Shown: positions 45,228 to 57,469, numbered from the stretch's first letter. The stretch: DNA of 64,000 bases from Synaphobranchus kaupii (GCA_029718625.1 CM056380.1:114400746-114464745), one strand, 5' to 3'. Translations and numbers: made by a program. The notes: generated by a model not told the origin, from the sequence alone.

Positions 45228-47769
45228 GGTTTCCACAGCAATTGCCGTGTTACGGTATATAGTATACGGTGGGGCACAGCTTCAAGTGTGATGCATTGCC
45301 ATCCACACTTTTGCGCTGTGTAACATGAAAGACACAATAAGAGATGGCTGACAGAACTATCAGATGCATAGGCACAATTGTTTTGAGTGGAGCCGATGGC
45401 GGCAAAATTGCACCGGGCAAAATTCAGAATTCAGTCACTTATCCGTTGCCTTTAGCAGACAAGGAATTTCAATGCCGATGTCCATTCACAGAAAAAAGAA
45501 CTAAAAAAAAAAGCAAAACGGAAAAATGCTAATCTAGGTGGATTCCTGTAAATTCCACTTTTGCCCAAACAGACAGAATCAAGAACTGAGCTACCCCTGT
45601 TACCTACTGAAATCCGCTGAGGTTTCTTCAGCCTTCAATAGAGGCTTCTGATAAATGTTACCCCATTGGGCTGAGACAAAATTGCATAGTTGTTTCCAAC
45701 AAGAAAATAATAGCGAGCTTAGTATATGTGCCATGAGCATAATCATAGCCTTTTTTTCAATCAATCAGAAATTATCTTAATATGATAATGAACAACCATG
45801 GCTGGTTCATTACCTTATTTTTGTGGTATATCAACAAAAGTGTGATTTAAAAGTTTGATGTTTGTCTCTGCACTACCTACAACAGGTCTCATTTGATAGA
45901 AATGTGGCTTCCTATTCTTGAGTTATTCTCCATACAGTACAGTTTAATCCATGATGAATTGTAATGAATGTACAGCATGCACTGCTTCTAGCTTGTAAGG
46001 AAAGTATGACGCTCCTTCAATTGTACAAACATCAGATTATAACGTTCCTGCTTTTCAGTTACTGTTGATATAAGAAAAATCAGAGCATCGATATACAAAC
46101 AAAATCGTTTCATGTTCCATCGGTGTCCATATTGGCTAGTGGATTTTTTATTGTTCCCTCTGCACACAAGTGGCACAGTTAACTAGTCTCCGTGTATCTT
46201 GTGCTTGTTACTTTGTTTCAGTAATCCATAGAGTAATTCTGATTCTTGGAAAACAAACAGTTACCTTACAGAAGAGATCAGGATTATGCCTGTTGTGAAG
46301 GGGGTTCAAGAACAGTAACCATTTTATTTTCAGGCTTGTGTTCAAAAAAGGCGTGCTAGAGAAAGGGTTAATTGGTGCATGAATCGATTTGTTGATATTA
46401 AAAAAGAGAGCTAATTAACTCTTGAAACCAAATTGGCTCAGCTTGAAAGACAATATTAGACTTTTTCTGGAAAGTTCAAGTGCCCTGCTGCTTCTCATAA
46501 TTTGCACCAAGCTAACACTTGGCAAGCAGCCACAGCACCCTGGAGTTTCCTCCTGACTGGGGGCCAGTCTGCCCATTCAACTAAGCTGAACAACTATAGT
46601 AAAGGTATAATGAACTGTATTCGCGTAATAAGAAATGCAGTCATTTATTCATTAAGCCAATTTATTAATCTATCAATATCCAGGCCAGTAATCACCTGCT
46701 GTTTAAATAGCGTAATCAAGCCCTCTCTCTCGCCACAGCTGTGGTTGAGTTTTCTAGTATAAAATGGTTGTCATGCATGTTAGGTGTTATGAATTACCCT
46801 TCTTAGTATTACAATTCTTTGTAAAAATACAGACTGTTGGATATTTAAAATACATGGTATTCCTGAAGCGGATTTGGTCAACAAACACAAATATCATATT
46901 TGATACTTGAATTAGTCAAGTAAGCAGCAACCTTTGAGTATTCAATACTTTGAAAGTCACAGCAAAGCCCTGTTTGTAGCAGGCACAACATCTAAAGCAA
47001 CAATAATAGTGGATTGCATTTGCATTGTGCATCTCAGGATTGGGGAGTTTTGCCTGGAGCTATTGAACTGTAAGCTGCCTCCCACAGACACATTCTGCAC
47101 ACAATCCATTCAGGGCAGGAAGTAGGCTACTGCTCCTCATATTCTCTGTTCATTTTCTCAATACACATATTATTGCTAATACTGCTAATATGCACTGCAG
47201 TGGTTTTAATAATTACTAAAAGGAGATAAAGCAACTTTAGATGAAAACATGTATAATTAGCATTTAGTACTTGCTGAATTGGGTTGCAGCATTACTTAGT
47301 AGCCTCATTCTGAAACAGGGATAAACGGAGGATTAAATGTACAAACTTTATTTGTCATATTTTGGATTTGGCATCCTTTTCTTTCCAAGAAAGTATTCTA
47401 CAGATATTCTATATTACATATTACATGATTTTGTTTTGCGTGACACATTTGCATGTTTGGGATGTTAGCGTAATAAGAAACTTTATTCAATATCTCAGAG
47501 CAGTAGTATAACCATAAAACCATAACCTATAAATAAACTGAAATTCTCATAATTCATATCGATACAATTTTTCACACGTAGGTGATCTCAAGACTAGAAT
47601 TTCAATGGCAAATGTGAAAGGTCTCTTCTATGAGTAGTAGTGCAGTGAAGGAATTGGTTGAACTTCTATCAGCAGCATTGGATAAGTAGCTGCTTTTGGC
47701 TTGTGCTTTAGAATTTCTTTGTGCCTTAGAATTGGTATTTTTTTCCTTTTATTGGAGCTTTTATTGCGC
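45228..47769. other. No gene recognised
   Basis: Short ORFs without domains. 46420-46745 resembles non-repetitive regulatory DNA by texture, with no further support. Confidence 0.45.
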
Positions 47770-48095
47770 TCCTGTAAAAGTGGTTTAAGTGCGCATTGTG
47801 CTGTCATCAGTCAGGACAGCAGAGTCCCTCCCCAATTTCCAGCATAACCTGAAGACCCATCTATTCAGGAAATACCTCTCGTCCCTTTCTCCACCCTGGT
47901 TCCCGTTGCCCTCTTCCACATCTTCTCCTATCTGTCTTGTGACAAAGGATGACCCATCGCAGGTGTGTTATGGCCCATCCATTACACTCATGTTAACCGC
48001 TACTTGGAATGTTGGTGATTTATGCATCTAGGCCTTTTCTTTGCGAATTAATTGCACGTCGCTCTGGATAAGAACATCAGCTAAATGTCTAAAGT
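47770..48095 (+). repeat. LINE 3' end with degraded ORF2 C-terminus
   Basis: The frame at 47789 carries VRTAESLPNFQHNLKTHLF then RKYLSSL, a phrase typical of the extreme C-terminus of fish LINE polyproteins. It is followed by a 3' UTR and TCGCTCTGGATAAGAACATC, AGCTAAATG and an AATGTAAG-type tail. The tail motif is shared with the SINE copies at 9513 and 29922, which suggests this LINE type as partner of those SINEs. Only the last few hundred bases remain. Confidence 0.6.
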
Positions 48096-48495
48096 GTAAA
48101 TGAATGTAAGAGAGCTACGCATTTGGCGATCCCTGAAGTGAAACATTGTTTAAGCGATATCATTTTAAAATAGAAAGCCCTGACAAATCCCCCTCACGTG
48201 CGCTGAAAAGCTCCACCATCTGCAGAATAATAATCGCTCCTGTAATGTCATCATTATCACAGTTGTTATTTCGCGACTCGGTCCGTGCCCAAAAGGTCAC
48301 AGATAATGTACTGTCAACAGAGATGTGCCGTTTGCGTAACCCGTCCTCTGATCCGTAACCTCTGTTAGCATGCGCATCTCCCTATGCAAAATGAAGACTG
48401 ATGCAGAGCAACTGGCGCGACATCTAAAATAATAAAAATAACAGATTGCCTTTATGCAACATCTTTCATCTCAGGGCCTCAGTATGTGCTGAAGA
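48096..48495. other. Unrecognised non-coding DNA
   Basis: No gene recognised. The 70-codon ORF at 48146-48358 has no domain. Confidence 0.5.
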
Positions 48496-48511
48496 GGGGG
48501 GGGGGGGGGGG
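48496..48511. repeat. Poly-G (16)
   Basis: Sixteen consecutive G, then T and six more G. Confidence 0.9.
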
Positions 48512-48675
48512 TGGGGGGTCATCTCAACGATAGCAAATATGTGGCTGTAGTTTATGGTTTTATGCTTTTTTTTTGGCTTGGAATGAATGCTGTCTGTATG
48601 TATTTACGATTTGGATCATGGTTCTAGGTTAACTTGGTTAACTTAAATTCAGTGCTTCAGTGACGTTGCATACAC

Positions 48676-49050
48676 TTGTTAGTAATAATAATAATAATGC
48701 ATGGCATTTATATAGCGCCTTTCTAGATACTCAAAGCGCTTTACAATGATGAGGGGGGAAACTCACCTCTACCACCACCAATGTGTAGCACCCACCTGGG
48801 TGATGCAACGGCAGCCATTTTGCGCCAGTATGCTCACCACACATCAGCTGAGGTGGAGAGGGAGAGAATAATTTTTTTAGCCAATTAAACTGGGGGATGA
48901 TTAGGTGGCAGATTGAATGAGCCTGGGTTGGGAGTTTAGCCAGGACACCGGGGGAAACCCCTACTCTTTACGATAAGTGTCATGGGATCTTTAATGACCA
49001 CAGTGAGTCAGGACCTCGGTTTAACGTCTCATCCGAAAGACGGACGTTAG
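48676..49050 (-). repeat. Teleost retroposon with (AAT)n tail
   Basis: AATAATAATAATAATG leads into ATTTATATAGCGCCTTTCT and CAAAGCGCTTTACA. Blocks with ACCACCACCAATGTGTAGCA, GCGCCAGTATGCTCACCACA and GAGTCAGGACCTCGGTTTAA follow. This is a highly abundant fish repeat, probably the 3' end of a LINE read in antisense. Confidence 0.65.
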
Positions 49051-49184
49051 CCAAGTCTAGCACCGTTGCTCACATAACTCAGATGTACTTATATTCTCTC
49101 CCGTTGTCTCTGTACAGGACTCTGAGTGAGAGAGTCTATGCTCAGACAGTGTATTGTAATGCACAATGCTTGCTATGTATGTCT

Positions 49185-49400
49185 GCTGACGTGGAGAGGG
49201 AGGGAGCCAGTTACATTGGGGATGATTGGAAGACCGCACAAGGACAGGCCAGCACTCCCCTACCCTACGTGATAGTAAGTTCCCTTATCTTTAAGACCGC
49301 AATGTGTCAGGACTTAGGCTTAATGTCTCATCAGCAGAATGGTATCAGCACAGTGTCCCTATTCGCTGCTCCACTCCTGAACTGCCAACATCACTTATAG
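49185..49400 (-). repeat. Second, diverged copy of the same repeat
   Basis: GACGTGGAGAGGGAGGGAGC, TTGGGGATGATTGGAAG and TGTCAGGACTTAGGCTTAAT-type blocks echo those at 48848-49030 in the same order, more diverged. It may be an old tandem copy or separate insertion. Confidence 0.5.
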
Positions 49401-49449
49401 CACGAACCTTTTACCTGTTTCTTTTTTGTTTCGTTTTTTCCCTCCATGG

Positions 49450-49949
49450 NNNNNNNNNNNNNNNNNNNNNNNNNNNNNNNNNNNNNNNNNNNNNNNNNNN
49501 NNNNNNNNNNNNNNNNNNNNNNNNNNNNNNNNNNNNNNNNNNNNNNNNNNNNNNNNNNNNNNNNNNNNNNNNNNNNNNNNNNNNNNNNNNNNNNNNNNNN
49601 NNNNNNNNNNNNNNNNNNNNNNNNNNNNNNNNNNNNNNNNNNNNNNNNNNNNNNNNNNNNNNNNNNNNNNNNNNNNNNNNNNNNNNNNNNNNNNNNNNNN
49701 NNNNNNNNNNNNNNNNNNNNNNNNNNNNNNNNNNNNNNNNNNNNNNNNNNNNNNNNNNNNNNNNNNNNNNNNNNNNNNNNNNNNNNNNNNNNNNNNNNNN
49801 NNNNNNNNNNNNNNNNNNNNNNNNNNNNNNNNNNNNNNNNNNNNNNNNNNNNNNNNNNNNNNNNNNNNNNNNNNNNNNNNNNNNNNNNNNNNNNNNNNNN
49901 NNNNNNNNNNNNNNNNNNNNNNNNNNNNNNNNNNNNNNNNNNNNNNNNN
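49450..49949. other. Assembly gap, 500 N
   Basis: Exactly 500 N, which suggests a placeholder of fixed length, so the true distance is unknown. ORFs reported across it are meaningless. Confidence 0.98.
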
Positions 49950-50822
49950 CATGGGGAATTTACTGGGGTACATAGAGGTGTGTGTTATACATAATGTTGA
50001 CGTGTGGGAAATAGGTGACGTGCCATGAACTTCCGTTCAGATAATGTATTAAAAACATATCAGATGTTAAGGAAGTGAAAAATACCAATCCAATTTGCCG
50101 TGCCTTAAAATAAACCTTAAAATAAACCGCGAGCGAGGCTGGAACCCAATTTCCTTTTAAATCTGAATTATAAATCAAGACGGTTGTTTTTAACATATTT
50201 GGCTACACTTCAGCCTCCGCATTAATGCCAATGGCTTTCTCTGTAATTAAAATAATGCATTGCATAAATATTCCCGCTAATATGGTCGGAGCATTATTGA
50301 GGTTATAATTGGGCCTCCCAAATCCTCCTAATCAATCTCACATTTTTTATCCCGGCCTCCCCATGTCAGTCGTTATGCGAGTACTGTTGTAATTAACCTC
50401 TAACATCTTCAGAAAACCACCTGTAGCTGCGTTAAGGGAGCCATTCGGTGTTAATCACCATTGGGATTGGTGCATAGAGAAACTGCACGTCGAGAAGAAG
50501 CCGCTGCTACAAACGACAACCAGAAGACACATGTACATAAATGACTACACTGCAGGCCCTTCACATCATAATCCTGCATTAAAAAAATATGTGAAGAAAA
50601 CCGTATGATAACGCCTTCCTTATTTAAGGGATTAAATACTCCAGTGTGTATTGTTTTGAAAGCGCAGGAGATAATTCCGCATATTTTGTTGCACTAGTAG
50701 ACATGACATGATTAAACTGAGAGGTATCCCACCATAAGGATTTATTTACTGTCGTTGTGTGTCCTTATGCAAATCTGCCAGGGACTGTGGCAGTTGGGAG
50801 ATTAACAGGTCTGTGCTGTGCG
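49950..50822. other. No gene; candidate regulatory segment at 50210-50520
   Basis: 50210-50520 is non-repetitive, with TAATTAAAATAATGCATTGC and GTAATTAACCTC-type homeobox-like words. No coding signal. Regulatory role is speculative. Confidence 0.3.
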
Positions 50823-50847
50823 CCCCCCCCCCCCCCCCCCCCCCCCC
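50823..50847. repeat. Poly-C (25)
   Basis: Twenty-five consecutive C. Confidence 0.9.
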
Positions 50848-52262
50848 TGTACATAGAGCACAAGAAGAAAGGGTCTGTCTGTGATTCATGGGTTGATTCC
50901 TGTCCAGACCCAGACTGCTTACATAAATTTAAACGGGTCAAATTACAACGTTTCCGTTTGATGATAGTTGTCTTTTTAATCTGTTTTTCTCTTCAGTTTT
51001 TTCGGTTTAATATTTTGAGGATGAAAAGGTGTTTCTCACATTTTATTGTAGCTTTCTGAAAGGCTTTCTGCAAATCCCTGTTACTTTTCTAACAAAACAT
51101 GTTACTAACCAAAATGTGAGATCATATGGAAGAAGAGTATTGTTTTTTTTGTTTTTTTTATAATTACCATACTGTTTCTTGTGAAAATGGTCAGTAATCT
51201 GCAGAAATATCATGCTTTTCAAATTAAAATAACCTGATCTAGACATTCTGTTGGAACTGAACTTTTTTACTTTCCTTAAAGTTGTTAATATCCAGTCCTG
51301 TGTTATGTATGGAGTAATGGTGGTAGGGATTGGAAGAAAATAAATCTGTCGTAGGTGGACGTTCCACAGACAGAAAATGTACTGGTAGTAAACGCATAAA
51401 TATTTTGTGTATCGGACTCGTATTTTATTTTTATTTTTAAATTAATAATTCAGCACGCCCTTTGAAAATAGTTTTGTTTTTGGTATTACGGAAGGGAATA
51501 TGTGGTGTGTGCCCCTGGTTAAGCTAGTTTCCATGGACACTGTTGCAAGTACTGTTACACTTGCTTGGACCCATTTGTCTACCCGCTTTTCCCTCAATCA
51601 CTCTTGTATAGTATGGGCTTCCCATTGCCATACATGAAGGCAGACAGCTCTTCACTTTGAAAATGAACTTTCAGTGATTTTCAGTTTATATTTTTTTCGA
51701 AGGCCTGCAATGCTTTTCTCATCTCCAATGGCTGTACAATATCAGTTGATAAACCCTCCCATTCTTACGACTGCGATTTTGCAATTAGGGTCATTGTCCT
51801 CCTCCCTGGATAACTGCCTCTTGGAACTTGTGGTAATGTCATAACTATAAGTGACTTCCATGCATTATTAAATCTTAAATCTTTGGCTCAGGTTCAATCT
51901 AATATCTTGGTGGCAATTATCACATTCAAAATGCCTGCTTGTACAGTTAGAAAATGTGCCTCTCCATATATGGTTTCTTATCATTATGAAATACTTTTTT
52001 AAAAGTATTTAGTGGCAGAGAACATTGCCAATACTAGCATAAATCCTAGTTTAAAAAAAATATTATTTCATCCAAAAGTGTTCTACAAAACCAACAACCA
52101 AAAATAACTGTCTTGCTACCCACTTAAAATATATGTTTACTTGTTTCAAATCATCCCTATTTTATAAGTAGCCATATAAGTATAAATATATTTTTTATTA
52201 CTTTTGTTATGATTGAACTACTTCATGAGTGTTAAAAAAATTTTGATCGGTGGACGAAAAGA
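50848..52262. other. Unrecognised AT-rich DNA
   Basis: No gene. The 100-codon ORF at 50757-51059 is driven by the poly-C tract and has no domain. Confidence 0.5.
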
Positions 52263-52266
52263 TGTA

Positions 52267-52283
52267 TACACACACACACACAA
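52267..52283. repeat. (AC)n microsatellite
   Basis: About eight AC units just before a Tc1-like end. Confidence 0.85.
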
Positions 52284-52290
52284 GTATGTA

Positions 52291-53150
52291 CAGTGATGTG
52301 AAAAAGTATACTTATCTCTCACTTCTATGATTTTACATATTAGGACATAACTAACCCTCTTCTAGTCCTCACCCTGTAGATAAATCTAACCTCCTGTGAT
52401 GTTGAACACAAAACAGATTTTACATTTTCATTGTTTATTCAACCAAAAATAAGCAGAAAAAGATAGTGTATTAAACCTTCTGTGGAAAAAGTCAGTGCCT
52501 CTGAAATCAGTAGCTTAGTAGTAGAAACCTTCTTTAGTAGCAATGACCTGACATAATCATTGTCTCTGAGTTTCAATCTAGTGCATCGCATCGGAGGGAT
52601 TCTGGCCCAGTCCTGACCAAACTTGCCTCAGCTCATTGATGTCACTCATAAGGTCCTGTCACAACATCTCAATGGGGTTGAGGCCTGGACTATTTTTTTT
52701 TTTTTTTTTGGCAATTCCCTGATTATTATCTTTGTCAACCATTCAGCTGTAGATTTACTGGTGTGTTTAGGATCGTTGTCCCGTTGCGTGATCCACTTTC
52801 CTTCAAGCTTCAGCTGTCAGACAGATGGTAATACATTTTCCCCTGAGAATATGCTGATATACAGAGGAATTAATGTTGGACTCAGTGATTGTGAGCCTTC
52901 TGGGTCCTGTAAAACAGCCCCAAAATCGCCAACCCTCCACACCATGTTTGACGGCTAGCATGAGGTTGTGGGGATCGCCAAACATGGGCATTGTGGCCAA
53001 AAATAACTCCACTTTGGTCTCGTCTGTCCATAGGACAGTGTTCCAAATGTCTTTTGGTTAATTTAGGTGCTATTTTTGCAAAACCTAAGCCATGTTGCAA
53101 TGTTCTTGTTGGAGAGCAGGGGTTTTCTCCTGGCTGTTAAAATGTTAGAT
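52291..53150 (-). mobile_element. Tc1-like transposon remnant, transposase on minus strand
   Basis: The left end CAGTGATGTGAAAAAGTATA follows a TA. The matching right end is not found, so the element is truncated near 53150. On the minus strand it encodes VLWTDETKVELF (first catalytic Asp), GDPHNLMLAVKHGVEGW, a WGCF segment (LAVKHGVEGWRFWGCF), and after a gap NPIEML then a stop where Trp is expected, QDLMSDINEL. The order and motifs are those of a DDE Tc1 transposase. Frameshifts, stops and a T-run insertion near 52691 disable it. Confidence 0.75.
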
Positions 53151-54250
53151 TTATCTACTGTTAGGACTTGATGAGGACTCGATGAGTACAGTAAGTACAG
53201 TAACTTCTGTGTCTTTCAATCCCTGGACGGGCAGTATGGAGACAGCACGGAAATTTCCTTACTGTACTGCAAGTCACTGAGAGGGGAAAACAGCACAGCA
53301 TTTCAGCCCAGGATGACAAATACCTGACAGGACTGAAGCATGAAAGAGAACGTACCTGTACTTCAGAGGTTTGTGTTGCACTCAAAATGTGGTTCCAGGT
53401 CAAAGGATTCCATGACCCACTTAATGAGGAAAAATTATTTTCTAGTCCTTTTGGTTCATTCCTGTTTCTATTCGTTCTATTCCTGTGACGCACCCCCTGT
53501 GATCAAATTATGGCATTAAGATTAACATACCGGTAAGTCAAAACAACTCAACATGGTGCATTTTACAAGGGCAGTGCCTGTCACAAGTGCAGGGTTTCAT
53601 CTGTCTGATGTGCCTTAATGGATAGTCTATTATACTGCAAGTTTTTTGTGTTGTCTCGCGATCCATCTCAACCCCTCCCATGACCCATCGGTGAGTCCTG
53701 CCGCAGACCTTTAGGAAAGACTGCTCTGCACTGTGCTGTACCATTGCCTATGTCATCTGCACCAAACAAATGCAAGTCTGACATTTCCACTGCAGTTGTG
53801 CTACTCTACAGTCAGATAAAATTGTATTTAAAACCCACTTAGCCAGGCTTATTTTGCCTGCAAGGGTATTCTAAGAAATATATTACATTAAAATCTCACC
53901 CATCCATATTTCAATCGCAAACCGCGGGCCTCTCTTCCCCGTCGACAACCTGCAGCTGGTTCAACTTCCATGGCAACCACCAAGCTCTCAGGTGCAGAAC
54001 ATTTGCCGTGTACATGACTGCCATGTGTGTTACATGCACCCTGTGAAGTGAGGTAGAGCAGGCAAAGATGGTACTGATGTAAATTGAAGTCACTTTGATG
54101 CAGACCTGTGTCCACCCTGAGGTCAACAAAAAGCTTGATTTTGAAGTCTTTGAAGATCCCTTGACCACTTTTTTCTGCATGAATGATGATTTCAGTTCAT
54201 GATTTGGACAAATAAAGGCGTCTTTGTAGCTATTTTTGTGGAAGGCACTG
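53151..54250. other. No gene recognised
   Basis: The minus-strand ORFs at 53161-53493, 53538-53744 and 53888-54180 have no recognisable domain. The end near 54228 (GGCACTGTATGTATATA) resembles the terminus of the Tc1 copy that follows and may be a fragment of another. Confidence 0.45.
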
Positions 54251-54267
54251 TATGTATATATATTATA

Positions 54268-54307
<40 letters not shown>
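54251..54307. repeat. TA-rich microsatellite
   Basis: Mostly TA units, interrupted at the left. The next Tc1 element begins at its right edge. Confidence 0.9.
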
Positions 54308-54310
<3 letters not shown>

Positions 54311-55800
54311 TGCCCTCCACAATTATTGGCACCCCTGGTAAAGATGAGTAAAAAAGGTTATAAAAAAAAAAAAAGATTAGAAAAATCCAACCTTTTAATT
54401 GAAATAAATTTATTCTGAGAAAAATAAAATCCCTCATCAAGAAATAATTATTTTTAACAAAACCACATGTGCCACAATTATTGGCACCCCTGCATTTAAT
54501 ACTTTGTACAACCTCCCTTTGCCAATAAAACAGCACAACAGAGTCTTCTCCCATATCTAATAAGGTTGGAGAATGCAGAGCAAGGAATCTGAGACCATTC
54601 CTCTTTACAGAATCTCTGCACATCATCCAGAGTCATAGGTCCTCTCTTGTGCACTCTCCTCTTCAGCTCAGTCCAGAGGTTTTCAATGGGTTTAGGTCAG
54701 GGGGACTGAGATGGCCATGGCAGAAGCTTGATTTTGTGTTCATTTTCGTGTTGATTTGGACGTATGTTTTGGATCATTGTCCTGCTGGGAACGACGACCC
54801 AGTTTTAGTTTTCTTAGCAGAGGCAGCCAGATTCAGATTTGAAATTTCCTGGTATTTCATGGAATTCATGATGCCATGTACCCTAAATTCCCAGGTCCTT
54901 TGGAGGAAAAACAGCCCCACAACATCACAGAACCTCCACCATACTTGAGTGTTTGTTGCCGAAAAGCTCAATTTTAGTTTCATCTGACCATAGAACACGG
55001 TTCCTGTCAAAGTTCCAGTAGCGTTTAGCAAACTCCAGGTGCTTATGTTTGTGGTGAAATGACAAGAAAGGCTTTTTTTCTGGCATGCCTTCCAAATAAT
55101 TTGTTGGCATGGAGGTGACGTCTAATGGTAGTTTTGGAGACTTGATGCTACTTTCCTCTGTAATTCTCCAACAGTGATCTTTGGGGATTTTTTGCCTCTC
55201 TTACCATCCTCCTCACTGTGCATGGGGGCTAAATAAACTTGGGGTCCTCTTCCAAACAATGTTTGTAACAGTTTCCAGTTGCTTTGAACTTTTTAAGTAT
55301 TGCCCTAACGGTAGATATAGGCATTTTCAGGTGAGTAGCTATTTTTTTATAGCCATTCCCTGACTTATGAAGTTCAACACACTTTTCCCTCATTTGACTT
55401 GTGTGTTTCTCTTATCTTTTCCCATGTTGATGTATGAATAAGGGAAAATGGCCTCTGTGTCACCTCATATGTATACCCCAGTGAAACAGGAAGTCATGGA
55501 TTACTGCTTGAAAGTTCCTAAACCCTCTGATCAACTTTAAAAAGTAAAATATAAATGGAAAAAATGCTTCAGTTACATTTTGTTCATAAAAATTTCTAGG
55601 GGTGCCAATAATTGTGGCACATGTGGTTTTGTTAAAAATAATTATTTCTTCATGAGGGATTTTTTTTCTCAGCGTAAAAATTTACTTCAATCAAAGGTTG
55701 GATTTTTTAAGTGTGAGATTAAGCTAATTCACCAAACGGTGAATTTTTTAGAACCTTTTTACTCATCTTTACGAGGGGTGCCAATAATTGTGGAGGGCAC

Positions 55801-55802
<2 letters not shown>
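54308..55802 (-). mobile_element. Tc1-like transposon with IR/DR ends, transposase on minus strand
   Basis: The ends are CAGTGCCCTCCACAATTATT and its exact inverse. Each end contains two direct copies of CCACAATTATTGGCACCCCT: 54317 and 54472 on the left, 55597 and 55773 (inverted) on the right. This is the IR/DR arrangement of Sleeping Beauty-type elements. It sits at TA on the left, with TG on the right. At 1495 bp it is close to full length for a Tc1 family. The interior encodes a broken transposase on the minus strand. Confidence 0.88.
54640..55450 (-). pseudogene. Tc1 transposase, broken
   Basis: Reading the minus strand, FLSFHHKHKHLEFAKRYWNF, then [16 protein letters not shown] (first catalytic Asp), lie in one ORF (54925-55110), which ends at a stop. 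The next part ([16 protein letters not shown]) is in another frame. The second Asp appears as QQDNDP near 54780. The third acidic site, in Q-S-P-(stop)-P-K-P-I-E-N-L-W near 54690, shows a lost base. A normal Tc1 transposase is about 340 residues with a paired-like DNA-binding domain first; the N-terminal part is too degraded to read here. It would cut and rejoin the element at TA sites. Confidence 0.75.

Positions 55803-55806
<4 letters not shown>

Positions 55807-55840
<34 letters not shown>
55807..55840. repeat. (TA)n microsatellite between two Tc1 elements
   Basis: About seventeen TA units separate this Tc1 copy from the next. Both elements use TA as target. Confidence 0.9.
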
Positions 55841-55844
<4 letters not shown>

Positions 55845-56359
55845 CAGGGGACAAATTAAAGGAAAAACCAACATAAAGTGTCTTAGTAAGGTGTTGGACC
55901 ACCACGAGCCGCCAGCTTCAATGCGCCTTGTCTCCGGAACTCTACTGGAGGGATGGAATACCATTCTTCAAAAATATATTCCCTCATTTGGTGTTTTGAT
56001 GATGGTGGAGAGCGCTGTCTAACACGTTGGTCCAAAATCTCACATAGGTGTTCAATTGGGTTGAGATCTGGTGACTGCGAAGGCCATAGCACACAATTCT
56101 CATCAAACCATTCAGTGACCCCTCATGCCCTGTGGATGGGGGCATTGTCATGCTGGAAGAGACCACTCCCATCAGGATAGAAATATGTCATCATAGACTA
56201 AAGTTGATCACTCAGAATATCTTTGTATTGATTGGCAGTGAGCCTTCCCTCTAAGGGGACAAGTGGACCCAAACTATTCCAGTAAAATGCCCCTCACAGC
56301 ATAACAGTCACCGGACCCCCTCACTGTAGGGGTTTTTCCTTTAATTTGTCACCTGTCTG
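55841..56359 (-). mobile_element. Tc1-like transposon, internally deleted, second family
   Basis: The ends CAGACAGGGGACAAATTAAA and the inverse-like TTTAATTTGTCACCTGTCTG are near-perfect inverted repeats, with TA at 55839-55840 and 56360-56361. 519 bp. On the minus strand it retains the transposase C-terminus: a DDE third-acid region [13 protein letters not shown], then [15 protein letters not shown] and [19 protein letters not shown]. An adjacent frame has the HDNAP-like region degraded to [11 protein letters not shown]. Different end sequences show it is not a copy of the neighbour at 54308. Confidence 0.85.
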
Positions 56360-57441
56360 TATACATATATATACTATATACAGTATATATCTTGTAAAAC
56401 AGTTTGGATCTATTTTTAAATAAGTGACAATATGAATAAATGTTGATATAAATGAATAAACAAACAACCTTGTCCTCAGAAGATAGTGTGATCCCTTATT
56501 TGGATTCTAAAGCCAAGTTTAAACGTAAACGTCAATAAAGCAAATTTTGCTTCATCCGTAACATCTCCCCAGAATGCATTTAATTCACATGGATATTGAG
56601 CACACGGAAGGAGACTCAGGAAAAAATGTTCTTGCTTATTTGTTTCCTTCGGCTTCATAAAATCTCCAGGTCCTTAAGTCAACATTCAAGCCACTTCCTT
56701 ATTTTTGTTGTAATGCTGTACTGAAATGTGACACTTTTTTTTTTTAAAATCAACATTTATGTTAACAAGGCTACTGAAGGCTTGAGGGGTGATAAAATGT
56801 AATACTGAATGTAGGGTATGATGTGAGGAATACTTCAAAGAAAATCGGGTGTCAGAAGTTAAAATGTGGAGAAAGTTGTGTGACAGGTTTATCAAAACCA
56901 AAGAGGTTCAGCACGGGATGCGTGTTGCATGGAAACACACGGTTAGTTTTACACGTATTTTAACTGAGAAAATGAAGCTATGCATTTTAATTTGTGACAG
57001 ATTTAATTAAGCTTTTCAAAAATCTTCTAATTGAGTCTCACCGATACCCTACATTTTTGTGAAAATTATTATTATATATTTTTCATTATTATTATATATT
57101 TTGTATCTTTTGTTGTTAAACTCTTGCAAATAATTCGCAAAACTGACAAACCCCGAGTGACTTCTGTTATGAGCAGAGCGAGTGATAAAACAACAGGTAT
57201 GAGGAGATTAATGGCTGAAACCATTTTGCAGCATCAAATTAAAAAAACCCTGCAAGATGTGCCTCTTTACTTTCCGTGTTGTCAAATTGGGCTCTGTTCT
57301 TGTTTTTCTGTACTTGTGCGTAACTTAACGAGGAGGCTTTTAATATGACAGTTATGCTGCTTTTTTGTTTGTTTATTTTGAAGTCAAGGAGGTGTTCTAC
57401 TGATACTGTACAGGTTGACAATCTGTGTAAATGGTGGTGGT
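56360..57441. other. No gene recognised
   Basis: AT-rich with short chance ORFs, including 105 codons at 57031-57348. Confidence 0.5.
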
Positions 57442-57469
57442 GGGGGGGGGGGGGGGGGGGGGGGGGGGG
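57442..57469. repeat. Poly-G (28)
   Basis: Twenty-eight consecutive G after a GGTGGT run. This is the longest C/G mononucleotide tract in the window. Confidence 0.9.

Noticed and set aside
49304..50028. Several ORFs of about 180-220 codons
   Set aside because: They run through the 500-N gap; the residues are undefined.
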